Of a stretch of 64,000 bases of DNA, positions 1 to 12,404 are shown piece after piece. The position numbers and the translations under genes were made by a program. The notes under the pieces were generated by a model. That model searched no databases, had not been told where the DNA came from, and saw only the letters and a list, made by a program, of their open reading frames with translations. This DNA comes from Collybiopsis luxurians FD-317 M1 (taxonomy: Eukaryota; Basidiomycota; Agaricomycetes; Agaricales; Omphalotaceae): positions 155,841-219,840 of the forward strand of contig KN834824.1 of the NCBI GenBank assembly GCA_000827265.1, written 5' to 3'. Each line of letters opens with the position of its first letter. Position 1 is the first letter of the stretch.

Positions 1-1544
1 AAAATTGACTTTTGAGAAGTCAGTGAAGCGTATGAGCCAGCGTCCTGTCTGCCGACTTCGTTACCTGCTTACAGTGCTCGCGCTCAGGCAGTGTGTACCA
101 GATTATCGGATAGACGGGCAGGAAAATCTTTCAAACACTAATGCGTCTTACGCAATATAAATTATGCCGATCTCGAGGCGGATATCGTGTAAAGTATGCC
201 GAGTTAATGAAGAGGACATTTATGTGATCTTCTTCGATTATATAAAAGAAGCTAGCGAACTTCCGGCATTCGAAGCTTGAATAAATTAAAATTGATTAAT
301 CGAGGTCGAGAGCTATGGCCTCAAGCTAGCTCCAGCTAGCTGCTCGTTCGACAACGATCTAACAGTATGCTACGAAGTAAAATCATGCCTCGGTGACAAT
401 CTTCTGCTCTACGTACTAACGGGTTCACAGACGAGCGGAAATACAGCCAGAGATTACGGAGCCAGTAATCATTACGACGCTGTTTCAGCGAATGGCTCCG
501 GATCTCAGGCCAAGTTGCGGGAACCCTCAGAGCCAGCCATATTTTTTTTTTACAGCAGACGACGGGGAAAAAATGTCTCGCAGAACTGTTTCATGGTCCG
601 TTCTCATACACTTGTACCATCTAGCTCCTGGCAGAAGAGAGTAACTGATATGATATCGATGTTCACGCCTTGGCGAGCGATACTGAGGGTCGAGAGGCGG
701 AGACATCTGAAGGACCAGAGGTCTTGCTCGACGTGTTGCAACATTGAAATGCTATCGGTGATATAGGTGTCGCCATAACCGCCGACCGGGACTAGAGGGA
801 GGGCGGGGAGCACAAAACTACTGAGAGCGGAAGCGAAAGGGGAATGTCTGAGTATACGAGGAGTTAAATAACGCTGGGTCGCGGGTAGGTAGAAAGGAGG
901 ACGAAGAAGTGATCCATCTCCTGGGCAAAAAATCTCAAATTTAGACATGACTCCCAAATGGAAGGTAACGGCCTGAGGTTGGCGTCGGCGAAGCTTTCTG
1001 AATTTGCTGTCAACTTCGATATCAAATTTTTTAAGGAATAACTAAATGCGAGAAACAGCAACGTGAAATTAAGACCCGCCGAGCCTAGAGGTAATTGACG
1101 TGTTCTAGAATACATGGAAAACTTACAAGCATAGTATACATAATACTAGCTCTCTTCGCCAGACCCGGTCACGCCTGTCATCCGTGCTGAGAGGCCTGGT
1201 TTGCGCTCACAGCTATTGGAAATGGTCAGTCCTTGAAGGAATTAAGCCGACAAGCTACATAGAAGTAGATGAACCAGCAGGGAGTCGCGCTAGCGGTGAA
1301 CTGATCATTACAGTTGGTGAATAGTCTTACGCGATCACGCGCAGAGACCTTCCGCAATTTATCCCACGCCAATGCCACGCGTACGTGCTCACATACAATT
1401 ACTTTGAGGAAATAGTGATTATTAGAACGTGCATTACACATTGCTTAAAGCTATCACCGAACTAATTACGTGTAGTCCTTTGATTGTCCAATAAACGATC
1501 GACCAGCAGTGGGATATCGCCCGCTGGATGAGGCCAAAAGGCAT
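1..1544. other. No recognisable gene
   Basis: Only short open frames occur here and none shows a recognisable domain or a consistent intron-exon pattern. The stretch ends at the stop codon of the hydrophobin gene. A pyrimidine/A-rich tract near 540 is the only simple-sequence feature seen. Confidence 0.4.
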
Positions 1545-1994
1545 TTAGAGCTGGACAGGGACACAGCCAATGGAGATGAGGCCACCTATTCGAGCAATTT
1601 ATCAAAATAAAGACGGAAAGATCTCAAGAAGCATAAACATACCGTGGCTATTGTCTTCGCAGCAGACGGCTTGAGCAGAGCTGGTGGGGAGCATACGATC
1701 AACTTCTATTCGAACATAAAAGGATAACTAGTCAGCTTACCAGCCGTTGCTACCCACACCAATTACAGTGATGGGAGAGCAAGTGAGACCGACGGCGACG
1801 GTCAAGTCCTGGAGGACGATGCCGAGAAGGCTAAGGACACCAGCCGCAGCGGAGTCGGAGGCGGGTACGACGCTGTTGCAGCACTGGACAGGACCAGTGG
1901 AGCAGCTGCTAGCGGGCTCACCGCCGCGAGGAGCTGGGGTGGCGGCCGCAAGGGAAGCAAGGGCGGCGGTGACAAAAGCAAGTTTGAATTGCAT
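1545..1994 (-). CDS. Class I hydrophobin (copy 1, intact)
   Basis: Small secreted amphipathic protein expected to self-assemble at hyphal or spore surfaces. Exons on the minus strand are 1741-1994, 1643-1680 and 1545-1585 (254, 38 and 41 nt), giving 110 residues. Residues 1-19 form a signal peptide ([19 protein letters not shown]). The eight-cysteine pattern is complete: C, CC (VQCCNSV), C (GLTCSP), C at the first splice junction, CC (VCCEDN), and C (GCVPVQL at the C-terminus). Both introns have GT-AG ends and the start ATG follows a TATA box by about 90 nt. The same 38/41-nt last exons occur in the two other hydrophobins in this window, so these are paralogues. Family assignment is firm; the specific role among many hydrophobin paralogues is not known. 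Confidence 0.92.
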
Positions 1995-3401
1995 AGTGTG
2001 TGTAGGGTGTTAGGAAAGAGTACTTTGAACGACGACTGCTGGTGGCTCGAAGTGAAGAAACTATCTGGAAGTTGGCTTGCCTTTTATACGTTGGAACTGT
2101 ATAGCGATTCCAGAGCTTCCTGCCTAGCTCAACCAGCCGCATATGACGAACATCCTGACGAGTCCCTCTACCCTCGTTCAACTGAACATCTGTTTCTCTT
2201 TCGTACGGAAAAATGGGAAATGTCGACCGACCTGTCTTGAGTGGAGCAACAAAACATGTTGTGGAGTACCAAGATATAAATTCGACTCAATAATTCATGT
2301 AAACCTCCAGGCCAAGATCGCGCTGTAAATTTTATTAACGAATACAAAGCGGTATTTTTGTTCGAAACAAGCGGGGAGCTTTTTGCTATATGGGGGACTA
2401 TTGAGAAATTATTCATAATTCTAAAATCGGAGCTTTCTTTCAAGTCCAATTTAGCCGAAAAGAATGCCCAGTTCCTTTTGCCCGTGCCTTGAGTTTGGAA
2501 GGCATTGAACGGCAGTCTTGTACTTATGACGATTTTGAATGAACGGCGAGCCAAAACGTACCGAGGTGATCTGTTCATTCTGACCTCATGTCTAGAAGCC
2601 ATGGTGACTTCTATAACATAAAGCTTCTGGACATCGAGTGTCGTTGATGGTCTAAAAAAAGTTCTTAAAACACCGTCCGCATTGATTATGACGTTCAAAA
2701 GTAAAAAAAGAAGTACAAGCCTTTGTGGCCAACTCTTAATTCAACGCCGGAAGGAGATAGGAACCATCCATCCTCGCGTTTGACATTTGCTGATATCAAT
2801 CTTATAACAAATGTATACTTTTAAACTTAATTTCCTCCTCGGAAGAATTGTCGAGTGAATCATCATGTTGGAATGTTTAGAACATGCACAAAGGCTACCA
2901 AAAAGCACCTTCGGTTTTTTCCGCCACCTGATCGTAAAACAAGAAAAAAAAAAAAAACCGCAATTCAATATTATGTAAATGCCTATAGAACAAGCTCTCC
3001 ACCTGAACGGCCAAGCCAAGTACTAATTTCTGGGGCGCCACTGGGACGCCCTATTGAGCTGAACGTAGGCATGCAGGGTAGATCATCTTACTTGAACCAT
3101 ATGGGAGCCAAATATCTTGGACTGTGTTGAATCCGCCTGCCTTGCCCAGATATTGTCTCCCTCCGCTTGGACCAGCGAAAGCTGTTGAACATTCCAGAAC
3201 AGTCTACGTTATGTATATATTATCGGGCGAGGGGAGAGACGAATAAATTACATAAACACTGGCAGATGCTACTGATATGTTGTATTCAAGTACATACATT
3301 TGATCAAGTGAGATGGGACTTGGGATAAATTAGATTCGTTATGCTACATAAAATAGTGTCAGTGGGTACGACCTTGAATTCTTTTTGGTAACCAGCAATC
3401 C
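1995..3401. other. Intergenic between hydrophobin 1 and tRNA ligase A
   Basis: Promoter and 5' leader of the hydrophobin lie at the left end. A long minus-strand open frame at 2168-2698 has no recognisable domain and I do not call it a gene. An A13-type run sits near 2943. Sequence shared with the downstream flank of tRNA ligase B begins only about 20-30 nt from the ligase stop codon, marking one edge of the duplicated block. Confidence 0.4.
2081..2088 (-). promoter_or_regulatory. TATA box of hydrophobin 1
   Basis: TATAAAAG on the minus strand, 87 nt upstream of the hydrophobin ATG. The other two hydrophobin loci have a similarly placed TATA element. Confidence 0.6.
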
Positions 3402-6194
3402 CTATGACATCAACCCCTTCACCCGTCCCCTAACCTTCACCTCCCCAGAAATCACCTTCGACTCAATCCCATCCGTCTTCCCCGCCCTCCATGACTCCAC
3501 CAACGCCTTCGCCTCAACCGGAGGTACCTCATCATCCCTCGTCCCAACCGTAACATGCAATCGCTTCCTCACTTCCTCCCCAAGTCTCTCAACAAACTGC
3601 GTTCCCACCTGACTCTGATCCGCACCACTCCCACCAACGACCCTCATCTCATCGACCGTAACAGCCATAACCCTCTCATCCCAAACCACACTCCCCAGTG
3701 TCAACTCAAACATTGGCGGATCCACCGCCGCATGCACCTCCATACACCTCTCCCAAAGCTCGATCTCACCTGGTAAGCTTTTGCTATGTACGACGGTAAC
3801 GTGTGGGCGTTTGGCGATCCGTTTCATTTGTTTGAGGTGCATCCACATCGAATACGACTCCCCTTCGGTAAACACGTTCCCCAATACTTCTTCCAGGTTG
3901 ACTTCAGGGAGGATACCAAAGTATCTCGGAGCTGCGTCCTTCTTCTTAGCCTTCTTCCCCTTCTCATCCTCCTCCTTATCCTTATCCTTCACCTCATAAC
4001 CCAAAGCTTTCTTAATGCCCTCCTCAACCCTCCCCTCCTCCGGTCTCTCCACACCCAACACCCTACACACCCCATCCACCGCCCTCCTCACCGCGCTCTC
4101 CAAATCTTCTTCCAACTCCATCTCCACAATATCGTCCACCTCCGCAGGAGTGAGGTCCTCACTCTGAGAGATGAACCTCCACACGACATCTTCGTGCGGA
4201 CGGGACTTGGAAGACGCGTCGGCGCGGAGGGATTGGTGATTGGACCCGCGGGAGAGGATACGGTCGCCACAGATTCGGTGGATGGTGCTTTGGGGGTGGG
4301 AGGGGATGTCCCAGTATAAGGCAACGAGACGCGCAGGAGGGTGCGTTTTGTGTGCGAGGTCGCGGAGAGCGGTGCGGTGTTGGTACAGGTGGTTGTTCCT
4401 GTGTAGGATAGAATAGAGTGGAATGTTAGAATAAAAGGGAATTTTTCGGATGAGAAAGGAGAAATCTCGATACGAGACTTACTTGTCAGCGATAACGACG
4501 TCGTACTTTTTCAATAGATTCTCCACATTCTTCAAAAACACCGGAGCGGCTTTTTTGACATGGACATCGTCACTTTGGGTATGTCCGAATCCGAAAATAT
4601 GTGCGAGGGCTACTGCGACTGCGGTTTTTCCTATATAAGCAGGAGCCGAAAATAAAACAAAAGATACAAATCATTCGTTAGCGTCGGTCTCGTATGAAAC
4701 GATTGAGAAGAGAGAGATACGAACCGCAACCAGGGATAGCAACAGGAACAATAATCGTCTTCCCAGCCTGCGATTTCACCTCCTCATTTTCTTTCTCGAG
4801 TGTCGTGTTCGCCGTTGTCGCGCTCGTCGACCCTTCTTCTCCCCCTTCCGCAGCCTTCTTCCCGCCTTCACCCTCCAACCACGCCAAAAACCTCTCCCTC
4901 GTAGCGATAATCCCCTTCCCCTTCGAATAATCCTTAAAACTCTTCGGATCCCTCAAAATCTCTCCTATAACCCACTTGGCATACACCTGCGTTTCCGGCC
5001 GTTTGGTTTTATTCTTTGGAATGCAGCTCTCCAGTGCGCCGGCAACCTTAGAGCCCTTCTGGTACGCAGATAGAAGGATTTTCGTGACTTCCCTCCAGTC
5101 CCGGTACATCATGTAGGGTTCGTCGAATTTGACCTTGAAGAAGAACGTAGAACCGGGAGCGTACGGGCTCCTCCCTCCTCCTCCTCCACCCTTTCCCGCA
5201 GTGGAACCATCTGTAACGCTCGTCCTCACCACGAACCCCTCCACCGCCTGCCCGTTCCAATGCTGCGTTTTACTGACTTCATCGGTAAACTTTTGGACCT
5301 CCTCGATAGAGTTGAGCGTGAGGGATTCGGTTTTGATGAACCCCCATTCGGCTGCGAACGCGTCGATGGTAGAGTGTGGGAGGGTGTGAAAGGCTTTGGT
5401 GCAGGTGTTGAGGCCGTGAAGGTGGAGACCGGTGAGGTGGGGTGGGTAGGGGAGGACGTGTTCTTCGAATGAGTCGTCGCAGAGCTAGGTAGCGCGGGAA
5501 AGAATTAGAAACTAAACGAAATGGAAAGAAGAGGAGGGGAGCAGGCACACACGTACCTCTGCAACAGCAGTCCAATTATTATCCCACAAAACTTTCGCAA
5601 ATTCCGCCTCTGTCCTCCCCTTATCCTGCAAATACTTTCTCAACCACTCTTCCCCAGCTTGCGCATGGCTCTTTTCTGCGTTTCCTACGGCCCCGACGGA
5701 GTGTTTGGATGTGATGAGGAGTTTCGAGGGTGTTAGGGCGCCGATGAAGATGATACAGCCGTTGGATTTTAGCGAGAGGGTGTATGGCGGAGCAGTGTGT
5801 GTTTTGAGTGCGTCCCACTGATCAAACGATTTCAGTGTTAGGAAACGCTTCAGAGTAACCTGATTCGAACACTTACCGTAGTCCAAGGAACCTCTCCGAT
5901 ATTAAAAAATTTATCATACCCTCTAGCGACAATCCTCTGCTCCCCGCCCTCAACCTCCATCGTGAAAACACCCCTTGCAAGTGTCGGAAACGGAGAGGGC
6001 ACATCGTAATACTTGAACTCGTTCATCTTCCAACTCCTCACCGTTAACTCTGGCTCAGCAGGAGCCGCATACGTGCTCGATCTGACTAGCTTTGGAGATT
6101 TTCTGGATATCTTGAACAAGGCATCGACTAGCTCTATGTCTTCAGGCTGAGTGGCGGGGTGGGGTATTCCCAGTTTACTGTTGGATGAAACCAT
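3402..6194 (-). CDS. TRL1: tRNA ligase, fungal Trl1 type (copy A, intact)
   Basis: Joins tRNA halves after intron excision and is the ligase for HAC1-type mRNA splicing in the unfolded protein response. Exons (minus): 5877-6194, 5557-5817, 4725-5484, 4483-4630, 3402-4398; phases agree and give 827 residues, the usual length for Trl1. The adenylyltransferase domain comes first, with motif I KSNG (catalytic Lys about residue 123), then VEGFVVR and FFFKVKFDEPYMMYR. The polynucleotide kinase P-loop PGCGKT (about 443-448) is split by intron 3. The C-terminal cyclic phosphodiesterase domain has both HxT motifs, HVTVVH (about 685) and HVTVGTRD (about 777), after a lysine/glutamate-rich linker. The ATG at 6194 is chosen because the frame upstream has only a non-ATG extension beginning after a likely 5'-leader intron acceptor. 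A near-identical copy lies about 9.6 kb away and a decayed third copy at 42.6 kb. Confidence 0.95.
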
Positions 6195-6500
6195 TCTCGT
6201 AAAGCTTTTTGGCGTACGGAGAAATGAAAGTTTCGGAGAGGAAAGGCGTAGAGCCTGCCTGTACAAAGATGGGATTATATTCAGTATGATGACTCCAAGT
6301 TACGCGCCCGACTCCAAGGACGCGTTCGAATGAGTCAGAGACTATCCAAAAGTGATCAGAGGGAATCGAGCGGACGCGATCCAGGCAGCTTTCTAGGCTC
6401 AACTTCTCGATACTTTCACGAGCGTCGCTCAATCTTTACACTAGTTATGATTGACATTGGCGGCGACCGTGATGGTAATGGGCAAGGGGAAGCAGAGGGC

Positions 6501-6515
6501 GCTTGATTAGGTCAC
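6501..6515. promoter_or_regulatory. Motif conserved upstream of all tRNA ligase copies
   Basis: GCTTGATTAGGTCAC about 310 nt upstream of the copy A start. Related words occur upstream of copy B (16068-16082) and of the pseudogene (43338-43352, TCTTGATTAGGTCAC). The flanking bases are less conserved, so this may be a regulatory site or simply the last conserved block of the duplicated promoter. Confidence 0.35.
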
Positions 6516-6640
6516 ATGAGACCAGCGCCCGGGCCTGCCCGCACAAACTTTCCATAAGCTGATCAATCTTATCTCGACCATATCAGGCTCATCTACCATA
6601 GCATGTGAATATGGACTTGGAATTTTTTTTTTCGATATCC

Positions 6641-6740
6641 TCAACCCCGAACCCTAACCATGGAGTCGCCCCCGAACCCCCATCCTAACCGCTAACCAAC
6701 CCTAACCAAACCCTAACCAAACCCTAACCAATCTAATCCA
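6641..6740. repeat. Interstitial telomere-like tract
   Basis: About 100 bp with at least four CCCTAA hexamers, several in a decamer frame CCCTAACCAA, plus degenerate CCTAAC words. CCCTAA/TTAGGG is the usual telomere unit of filamentous fungi and basidiomycetes. It lies internally between the ligase and NLR genes of the first duplicated block and has no counterpart in the second block. Confidence 0.6.
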
Positions 6741-7936
6741 GCCTCCCGAGTGCTTTTTCCAAGAGGCGTGAAATAAGAGATCTCCGCCGCGGTCCAGATG
6801 GCTCTAGAGAAAATTCGACTGCATGGTTCTTCTTTGACTGGTTTGACCGGCATCTCTTTTTATCTTCCATTCATATCTTTCAATGCATAATGCAGCACGT
6901 ATTCATCTTCCAAGTAATACTCAAGTAACCCCGTCTTCATTTCAAAACACAGTGCTATCTCGTCAAGTTCACATTATATTTATATCATTATTAAACTATC
7001 ACAGTGAGGGTTTATGATTATGGGGAGTGCTTGCCCGCAAGAATCAAAGTCTAGGCCATGTTTTGAAGCGGCCTTCAGGAATGATAAGACCAGCATCTGG
7101 AGTCTATACCTGTTGCTTTGCAAATGACTACCTAATTGTGTAACTGAAACTTATCATGCGTACATATAGGAGTAGATTCCAAAACAATTACTGAATAATA
7201 TTATTTGACTACATAGTTACTACATAGCATTTCAACAGGAAACTATGGAGTCTAAATCATAGTACTTCTACAAAGAGTAAAATATTCACTGTGCAAATTG
7301 AGTGTTTAAGTTTGAGGATCAAGAAACAAAGAATAAACAAAATTCAGTCAGAAATAAGACTCCGTGGGTTCCGGGATTACAATTTATGGGTACAGCAGGA
7401 GAAAGACTCGGAGAGATGAACTCAACCTCACTGGAATTTGCATCAGATACTTACCCATTAGCATGTGTGACTTAGACAAGATCCCGACAAGTATTTTATG
7501 GTAACACCAATAAAATTCTTGGAATCTGTATCTGGGTTCATGGGCATTTGCACTTGGGATAGCAGGTACTTACAGGAATATTATACAAAAAGTAGATATG
7601 GTAGAACTTGAAACCCTGCCGCTGGTAATGGGCCAACACTGCCGCATGGCGGCTACTCGTGCCCTGCACGGTGGCGCCTTGTGGCGCCTACCTGTACCTG
7701 GTGACTTAAATACCTTGCAAATGCTGCTGGCTTAGTCTAGACTCTCAAAAAATGGTGATTTCATTGTGATGTCATTATGATGAAAACTGTAATATATTGC
7801 CTCACTCAATTTGTGTTATCAGAATTATGCCATTAATATAAAATTTCCTGTTAAGGATCAGGCATGGATTTCACCACCGCAAAAACTCAGCATTCCATTA
7901 CATTAAACAAAGAAATGAGTCAGAACAAAATGCTCG

Positions 7937-10900
7937 CTAAAATGGCAACTTGATATTTCCCTCATGCACTTTAGCTCCTGCATGCAGCAGGCACTCCACT
8001 ATCTCTTGAAAACCCTCACAAGCTGCAGCTTCAAGAGCAGATCCAAACTCTCCTCCTTGTACATTGACATCAGCTCCTGCTTGTAGCAGGCATTTGACTA
8101 CTTTGATGTTGCCCTTAACAGCTGCAGTCTGAAGAGCAGTTCCATGATGTCCTGCCTGTGCATTGATATCAGCTCCAGCCTGCAATAAGTTTTCCACTAT
8201 TTTCTGGTGACCCATATAAGCTGCAGCATGAAGAGCGGATCCATAGTCACCTCCTTGGGCATTGATGTCAGCTCCTGCCTCCAGCAGGCATTTAACCAGT
8301 TCTATATTTCCCTTGGAAGTGGCAGCCTGAAGAGCAGTTCCATATCCTTCCAGCTGTGCATTGACATCAGCTCCTTCCCTTAGCAGGTAGACAACTATTT
8401 CCTGAAAACCCTTGCAAGCTGCAGCCTGAAGAGCACTTCCATATTCTCCTCCTTGTGCATTGACATCAGCTCCTGCCAACAGCAGGCATTTTACTGTTTC
8501 AATCTTGCCCCTATAAGCTGCAGCTTGAAGAGCAGTTCCATAACTGCCTCCTTGTGTATTGACATCAGCTCCTGCTTGCAGAAGGCATTTAACTATTCCT
8601 ATCTTGCCCTCATAAGCTGCAGCCTGAAGAGCAGTTCCATAGAATCCCCCTTGTGCATTGACATCAGCTCCAGCCTGCAGAAGGTATTTGACTAATTCCA
8701 TTTTGCCTCCAAATGCTCCTGCTTGAAGAGCAGTTCCAAAATACCCTCCTTGTACATTGACATCAACTCCAGCTTGCAGTAGGCACTCAAGTATGTTCAG
8801 CTTGCACTCATAGGCTGCAGCTTGAACAGCAGTTCCAAAATATCCTCCGTGTGCATTGACATCCACTCCTACCTGCAGCAGGCATTCAACTACGTTTATA
8901 TTACCTCCCAAAACTGCAGCCTGAAGAACAGTTCCATATTGTCCCCCTCGTGTATTGACATCAGCTCCTGCATGCAGCAACCATTCAACTACTTCCTTCT
9001 TACCCTTCAAAGCTGCAGCTTGAAGTGCAGTTCCTTGATTTCCTCCTTGTGCATTTATATCAGCACCTGCCTCCAGCAAGCATTCAAGTATTTCTGTCTT
9101 ACCCATATAAGTTGCAGCTTGAAGAGCAGTTCCATGCAATCCCCCGTGCACATTTACATCTGCTCCTGCCTGCAGAAGGCATTCAACTAATTTCATCTTG
9201 CTCTGAAAGGCTGCAGCCTGAAGAGCAGTTCCATATCGTCCCCCATGTGCATTGACATCTGCTCCTGCCAACAGCAGGCATTTAACTATTTCAATGCTGC
9301 CCCTACGAGCTGCAGCTTGAAGAGCAGTTCCATAACCCCCTCCTTGTGTATTGACATCAGCTCCTGCCTGCAGAAGAGATTTAACTATTTCCATCTTGCC
9401 CCCATAAGCTGCAGCCTGAAGGGCAGTTCCATAGTATCCAGCTTGTGCATTGACATCAGCTCCTACCTGCAACAGATATTCAACTATGTCTGCCTTGCAC
9501 ATCAGAGCTGCAGCATGAAGAGCAGCTCCACATATAATTCCTCCCTGTGCATTGACATCAGCTCCTTCCTGCAACAAGTGTTCAAGTATTTCCATCTCGC
9601 CCCTATAAGCTGCAGCCTGAAGAGCAGTGCCATATTCTCCACCTTGTGCATTGACATTGGCTCCAGCCTGCAGCAGGTATTCCACTATTTTCTGATGACC
9701 CATATAAACTGCAGCAATCAGAGCAGTTCCAAATTCTCCTCCTTGTGCATTGACATCAGCTCCAGCTTGTAACATGAATTCAACTATTTCCATCTTGCCC
9801 CCATGAGCTGCAGCCTGAAGAGCAGTTGCAAATCCTGCTCCTCCTTGTGCATTGACATCAGCTCCAGCCTGCAACAAGTATTCAACTATCTCTGTTTTGC
9901 CCCCTAAAGCTGCAGTCTGAAGAAGAGCTCCAAAATTCCCTCCTTCAGCATTGATATCAGCTCCTGCTTGCAACAGGTATCCAACTATTTCCATCTTGCC
10001 CCCGTAAACTGCAGCCTGAAGCGCCGTTCCATATGGTCTCCCTTGCACATTTACATCAGCTCCTGACTGTAACAAGCATTCAACTAGCTCCTGATAGCCT
10101 TTATATGCTGCAGCTTGAAGGGCAGTTCCATATGCTCCCCCTTGTAGATTGACACTTGCTCCTGCCTGTAGCAGGTATTCTACTATCTCTATCTTGTTAT
10201 TATAAGCTGCAGCTTGAAGAGCTGTCCCAAATCTTCCTCCTAAAGCATCAATGTCCACTTCTGCTTCTGGCCAGGGTCTCTGTACTTTTTTGCTTTTTAC
10301 ACCCATTATAACCTCCAGTCCAGGTTCATCCATCCCTGTCTGTGTCTTCACTTTTGTAATGCCTACTGAATGAGGCTCAATAGGTGCCGTTACAATACTC
10401 TGTCTCTTCTTTCTCCAAGTTTGTCCAGTCATCTCTTGAACTAAATCAAGCCAGCCTAGGTATGATGCATAGTATAGTGGCTTTGGAACATCATCTAATT
10501 GCAATCTTGGCTGTACCATTTGTATCAATGTTGAGTCGTCCACCTGGTACAACCTCAGCCAGTTCAAGTACTGAGGATGATGTTCCTGAAATAGGATCCT
10601 ACGCAATTGAGCAATTTTAGACCCTATGGTTGAAAGTTCATTGCAATGTTTTGTCCAACTTTGTGCAGCATAGAGAGCTAATGGATACATTTCAAAGTTA
10701 TCAATTTCCCAACTGTCAAATTGCAGCAAATAAATAAGGCATAGTTGGGCAATCACTTCATGTCCCAAATCTTTGTTAATCTCAAATAAGTTTTTTACTT
10801 TGGACCATGCATGTGTAGAAATTAAAAAATCCTTTACAGATATGTGGGAAAACTGAACCCTACTCTCCCTCCCTGCTGAATCAATCTGTACAAAGGTGGA

Positions 10901-12404
10901 GTCAATTATACTGTGAAGCCCATTTTGCAACTCAAGTGGTCTATTTTCTGGATTAAATTCTTCTGATTCCAAATCAATGGCAAGAATTTCTGCAGCTTGA
11001 TCCAGCTTCAATGGTTCATATGCATATAAAAGCCACATTAAAATATGGCGTGCACTCTCAGTATGTGCATCATCAATTCTCTGTAAGGTTTCCAAGTATA
11101 TTTCATCCAGGTCCTTTGGTGACCTAGCAAGTGCCCCACAGATAGCTTTTGGGATTTTCAAAGCCTGAAGGGATCGAATTTGGCAATCAACCCATCGGAA
11201 TCTGTCCAAGACCCAATCGCAACCCAATCAGATATACTTGCATGGAGATCCTTTATACTTTTACTTACTGTCCTTGTGCACCATTGATTAAACTGCTGAA
11301 GACTTCTTCATAGAGCTTTGTGCTCAATTTCCACCTGGTTAATTTGTCCTCAATATAAAGTTTGATATCTGGGCTAATCAGTTGATCTGCCAGCATTATA
11401 TTAAGCCACGTAGTAGAATCTTGTGAATCAAAGCGGCTTGTCACAACAATATTACAGGTCCTTGGCAATGCCAGAAGCAGGTTGATGACTAGGTCTGGCT
11501 CATCACATTCATCCATGGCATCAATCACAATGAAGGTTCCTAACCCCTCTGTGATTTCCATTAGAGTTGTTTTTAAGTCTTCTGTTTCTGGATGGCTGAG
11601 ACCTTTTTTGCACTTGCTGTAGAGGCTTTGTAGCAAAGGATGAACACCTTCACGGTTGGATGCCACTTGGACCAGCAAGGAAAGCAGAAGTCCACGGTAA
11701 GAAGACTTTATTTGGTTATTATCTCGCCTGTCAAAGTAGAAGTAGCTGACTTCCGGTTGAAGGTCTTTCACAATAGTTGCCCTAGAATCGATCTCAATGC
11801 AAATACAGCAAACCTCCAGTCTTTTAACTCACGATAGAACAGTTTTGCCTGACCCTACTACAATTTATTACTATATCAGCATGATTTTAATTGTATCTCA
11901 TCTATTAAATATACCTTTTCCTTGAATCCAGAGTCTTCTTCCTTCGTTTTTCCACTGCAAGTATTTTTGATGCTTTAAAATCCATTGTCCTGTTCCTAGG
12001 GTCTTTTTATCCAGAGCAATAGTGAAGTTGGTAGAAGAGTCTGGTGCATTGAGCCATTTCCGGATAGCTTCTATATCACTTGTATCTAGAGAAATCAAGC
12101 AATCAGAAACTGGGTACAATCTTATTCTGAACAACTTACACCATCCTTGATATATATTTTGATTAAACTGTACACCTTGAATGGTAAAGTGATGTGCCCC
12201 CGGGAAAGCCCTGATTGACATTGAGTTCCGGTCTCTTAAACTAGACAATAGTAGTTTAACATACTGCTCCGTAGTTATATGCAATGGCTGTCCAGAGGCG
12301 AGGTAGCTTGTAGAAGAGCTCAATTAACATTTAGATAATTATGTCGTCTGACAAAGGAAGTGTAAGTACCTGTGAGAATGGTTCGAGGTAGTGCTTTCAG
12401 TCAT
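7937..12404 (-). CDS. NACHT-ankyrin NLR-type STAND protein (copy A, intact)
   Basis: Fungal NLR-like receptor; such STAND ATPases sense non-self or damage through C-terminal repeats. Exons (minus): 12370-12404, 12140-12318, 11915-12085, 11833-11857, 11269-11781, 7937-11201; phases agree, total 1395 residues. The N-terminus has the basidiomycete motif AHHFTIQG, then a WLNAPDSSTNF-type lead-in to NACHT. Walker A (GKVGSGKT) is largely encoded by the 25-nt exon 4. Walker B/sensor follows: FIVIDAMDECDEPD, then NIVVTSR. The winged-helix/NACHT-associated region (LYAYEPLKLDQAAEILAIDL) is present. The C-terminus is 23 ankyrin repeats of 33 residues with consensus GTALQAAA..G..EIVE.LLQAGADVN. Repeats are unusually similar, indicating recent amplification. 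The coding sequence is strongly CpG-poor compared with the ligase beside it. The effector at the N-terminus is not a domain I recognise. Confidence 0.9.

Larger units (their letters stand above)
6195..7936. other. Promoter of tRNA ligase A and 3' flank of NLR A
   Basis: Holds the ligase 5' leader (probable intron acceptor TTTGTACAG near 6261), a telomere-like tract at 6641-6740, and sequence related to the 43.5/44.7-kb repeats near 6890-6970. The rest is AT-rich 3' flank of the NLR with no gene seen. A short GC-rich stretch with small palindromes occurs at 7620-7710. Confidence 0.4.

Noticed and set aside
2168..2698. Minus-strand 176-codon frame upstream of hydrophobin 1
   Set aside because: No family resemblance; composition is that of intergenic DNA and it overlaps the hydrophobin upstream region.
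6175..6432. Upstream frame as N-terminal extension of tRNA ligase A
   Set aside because: It is in a different frame from the ligase, and the in-frame extension lacks an ATG; it more likely represents 5' leader sequence with an intron.
8453..9772. Long plus-strand frames opposite the ankyrin repeats (80 to 175 codons)
   Set aside because: They are antisense shadows of the repeat array; their periodic CIDISS words follow from the 99-nt repeat unit.
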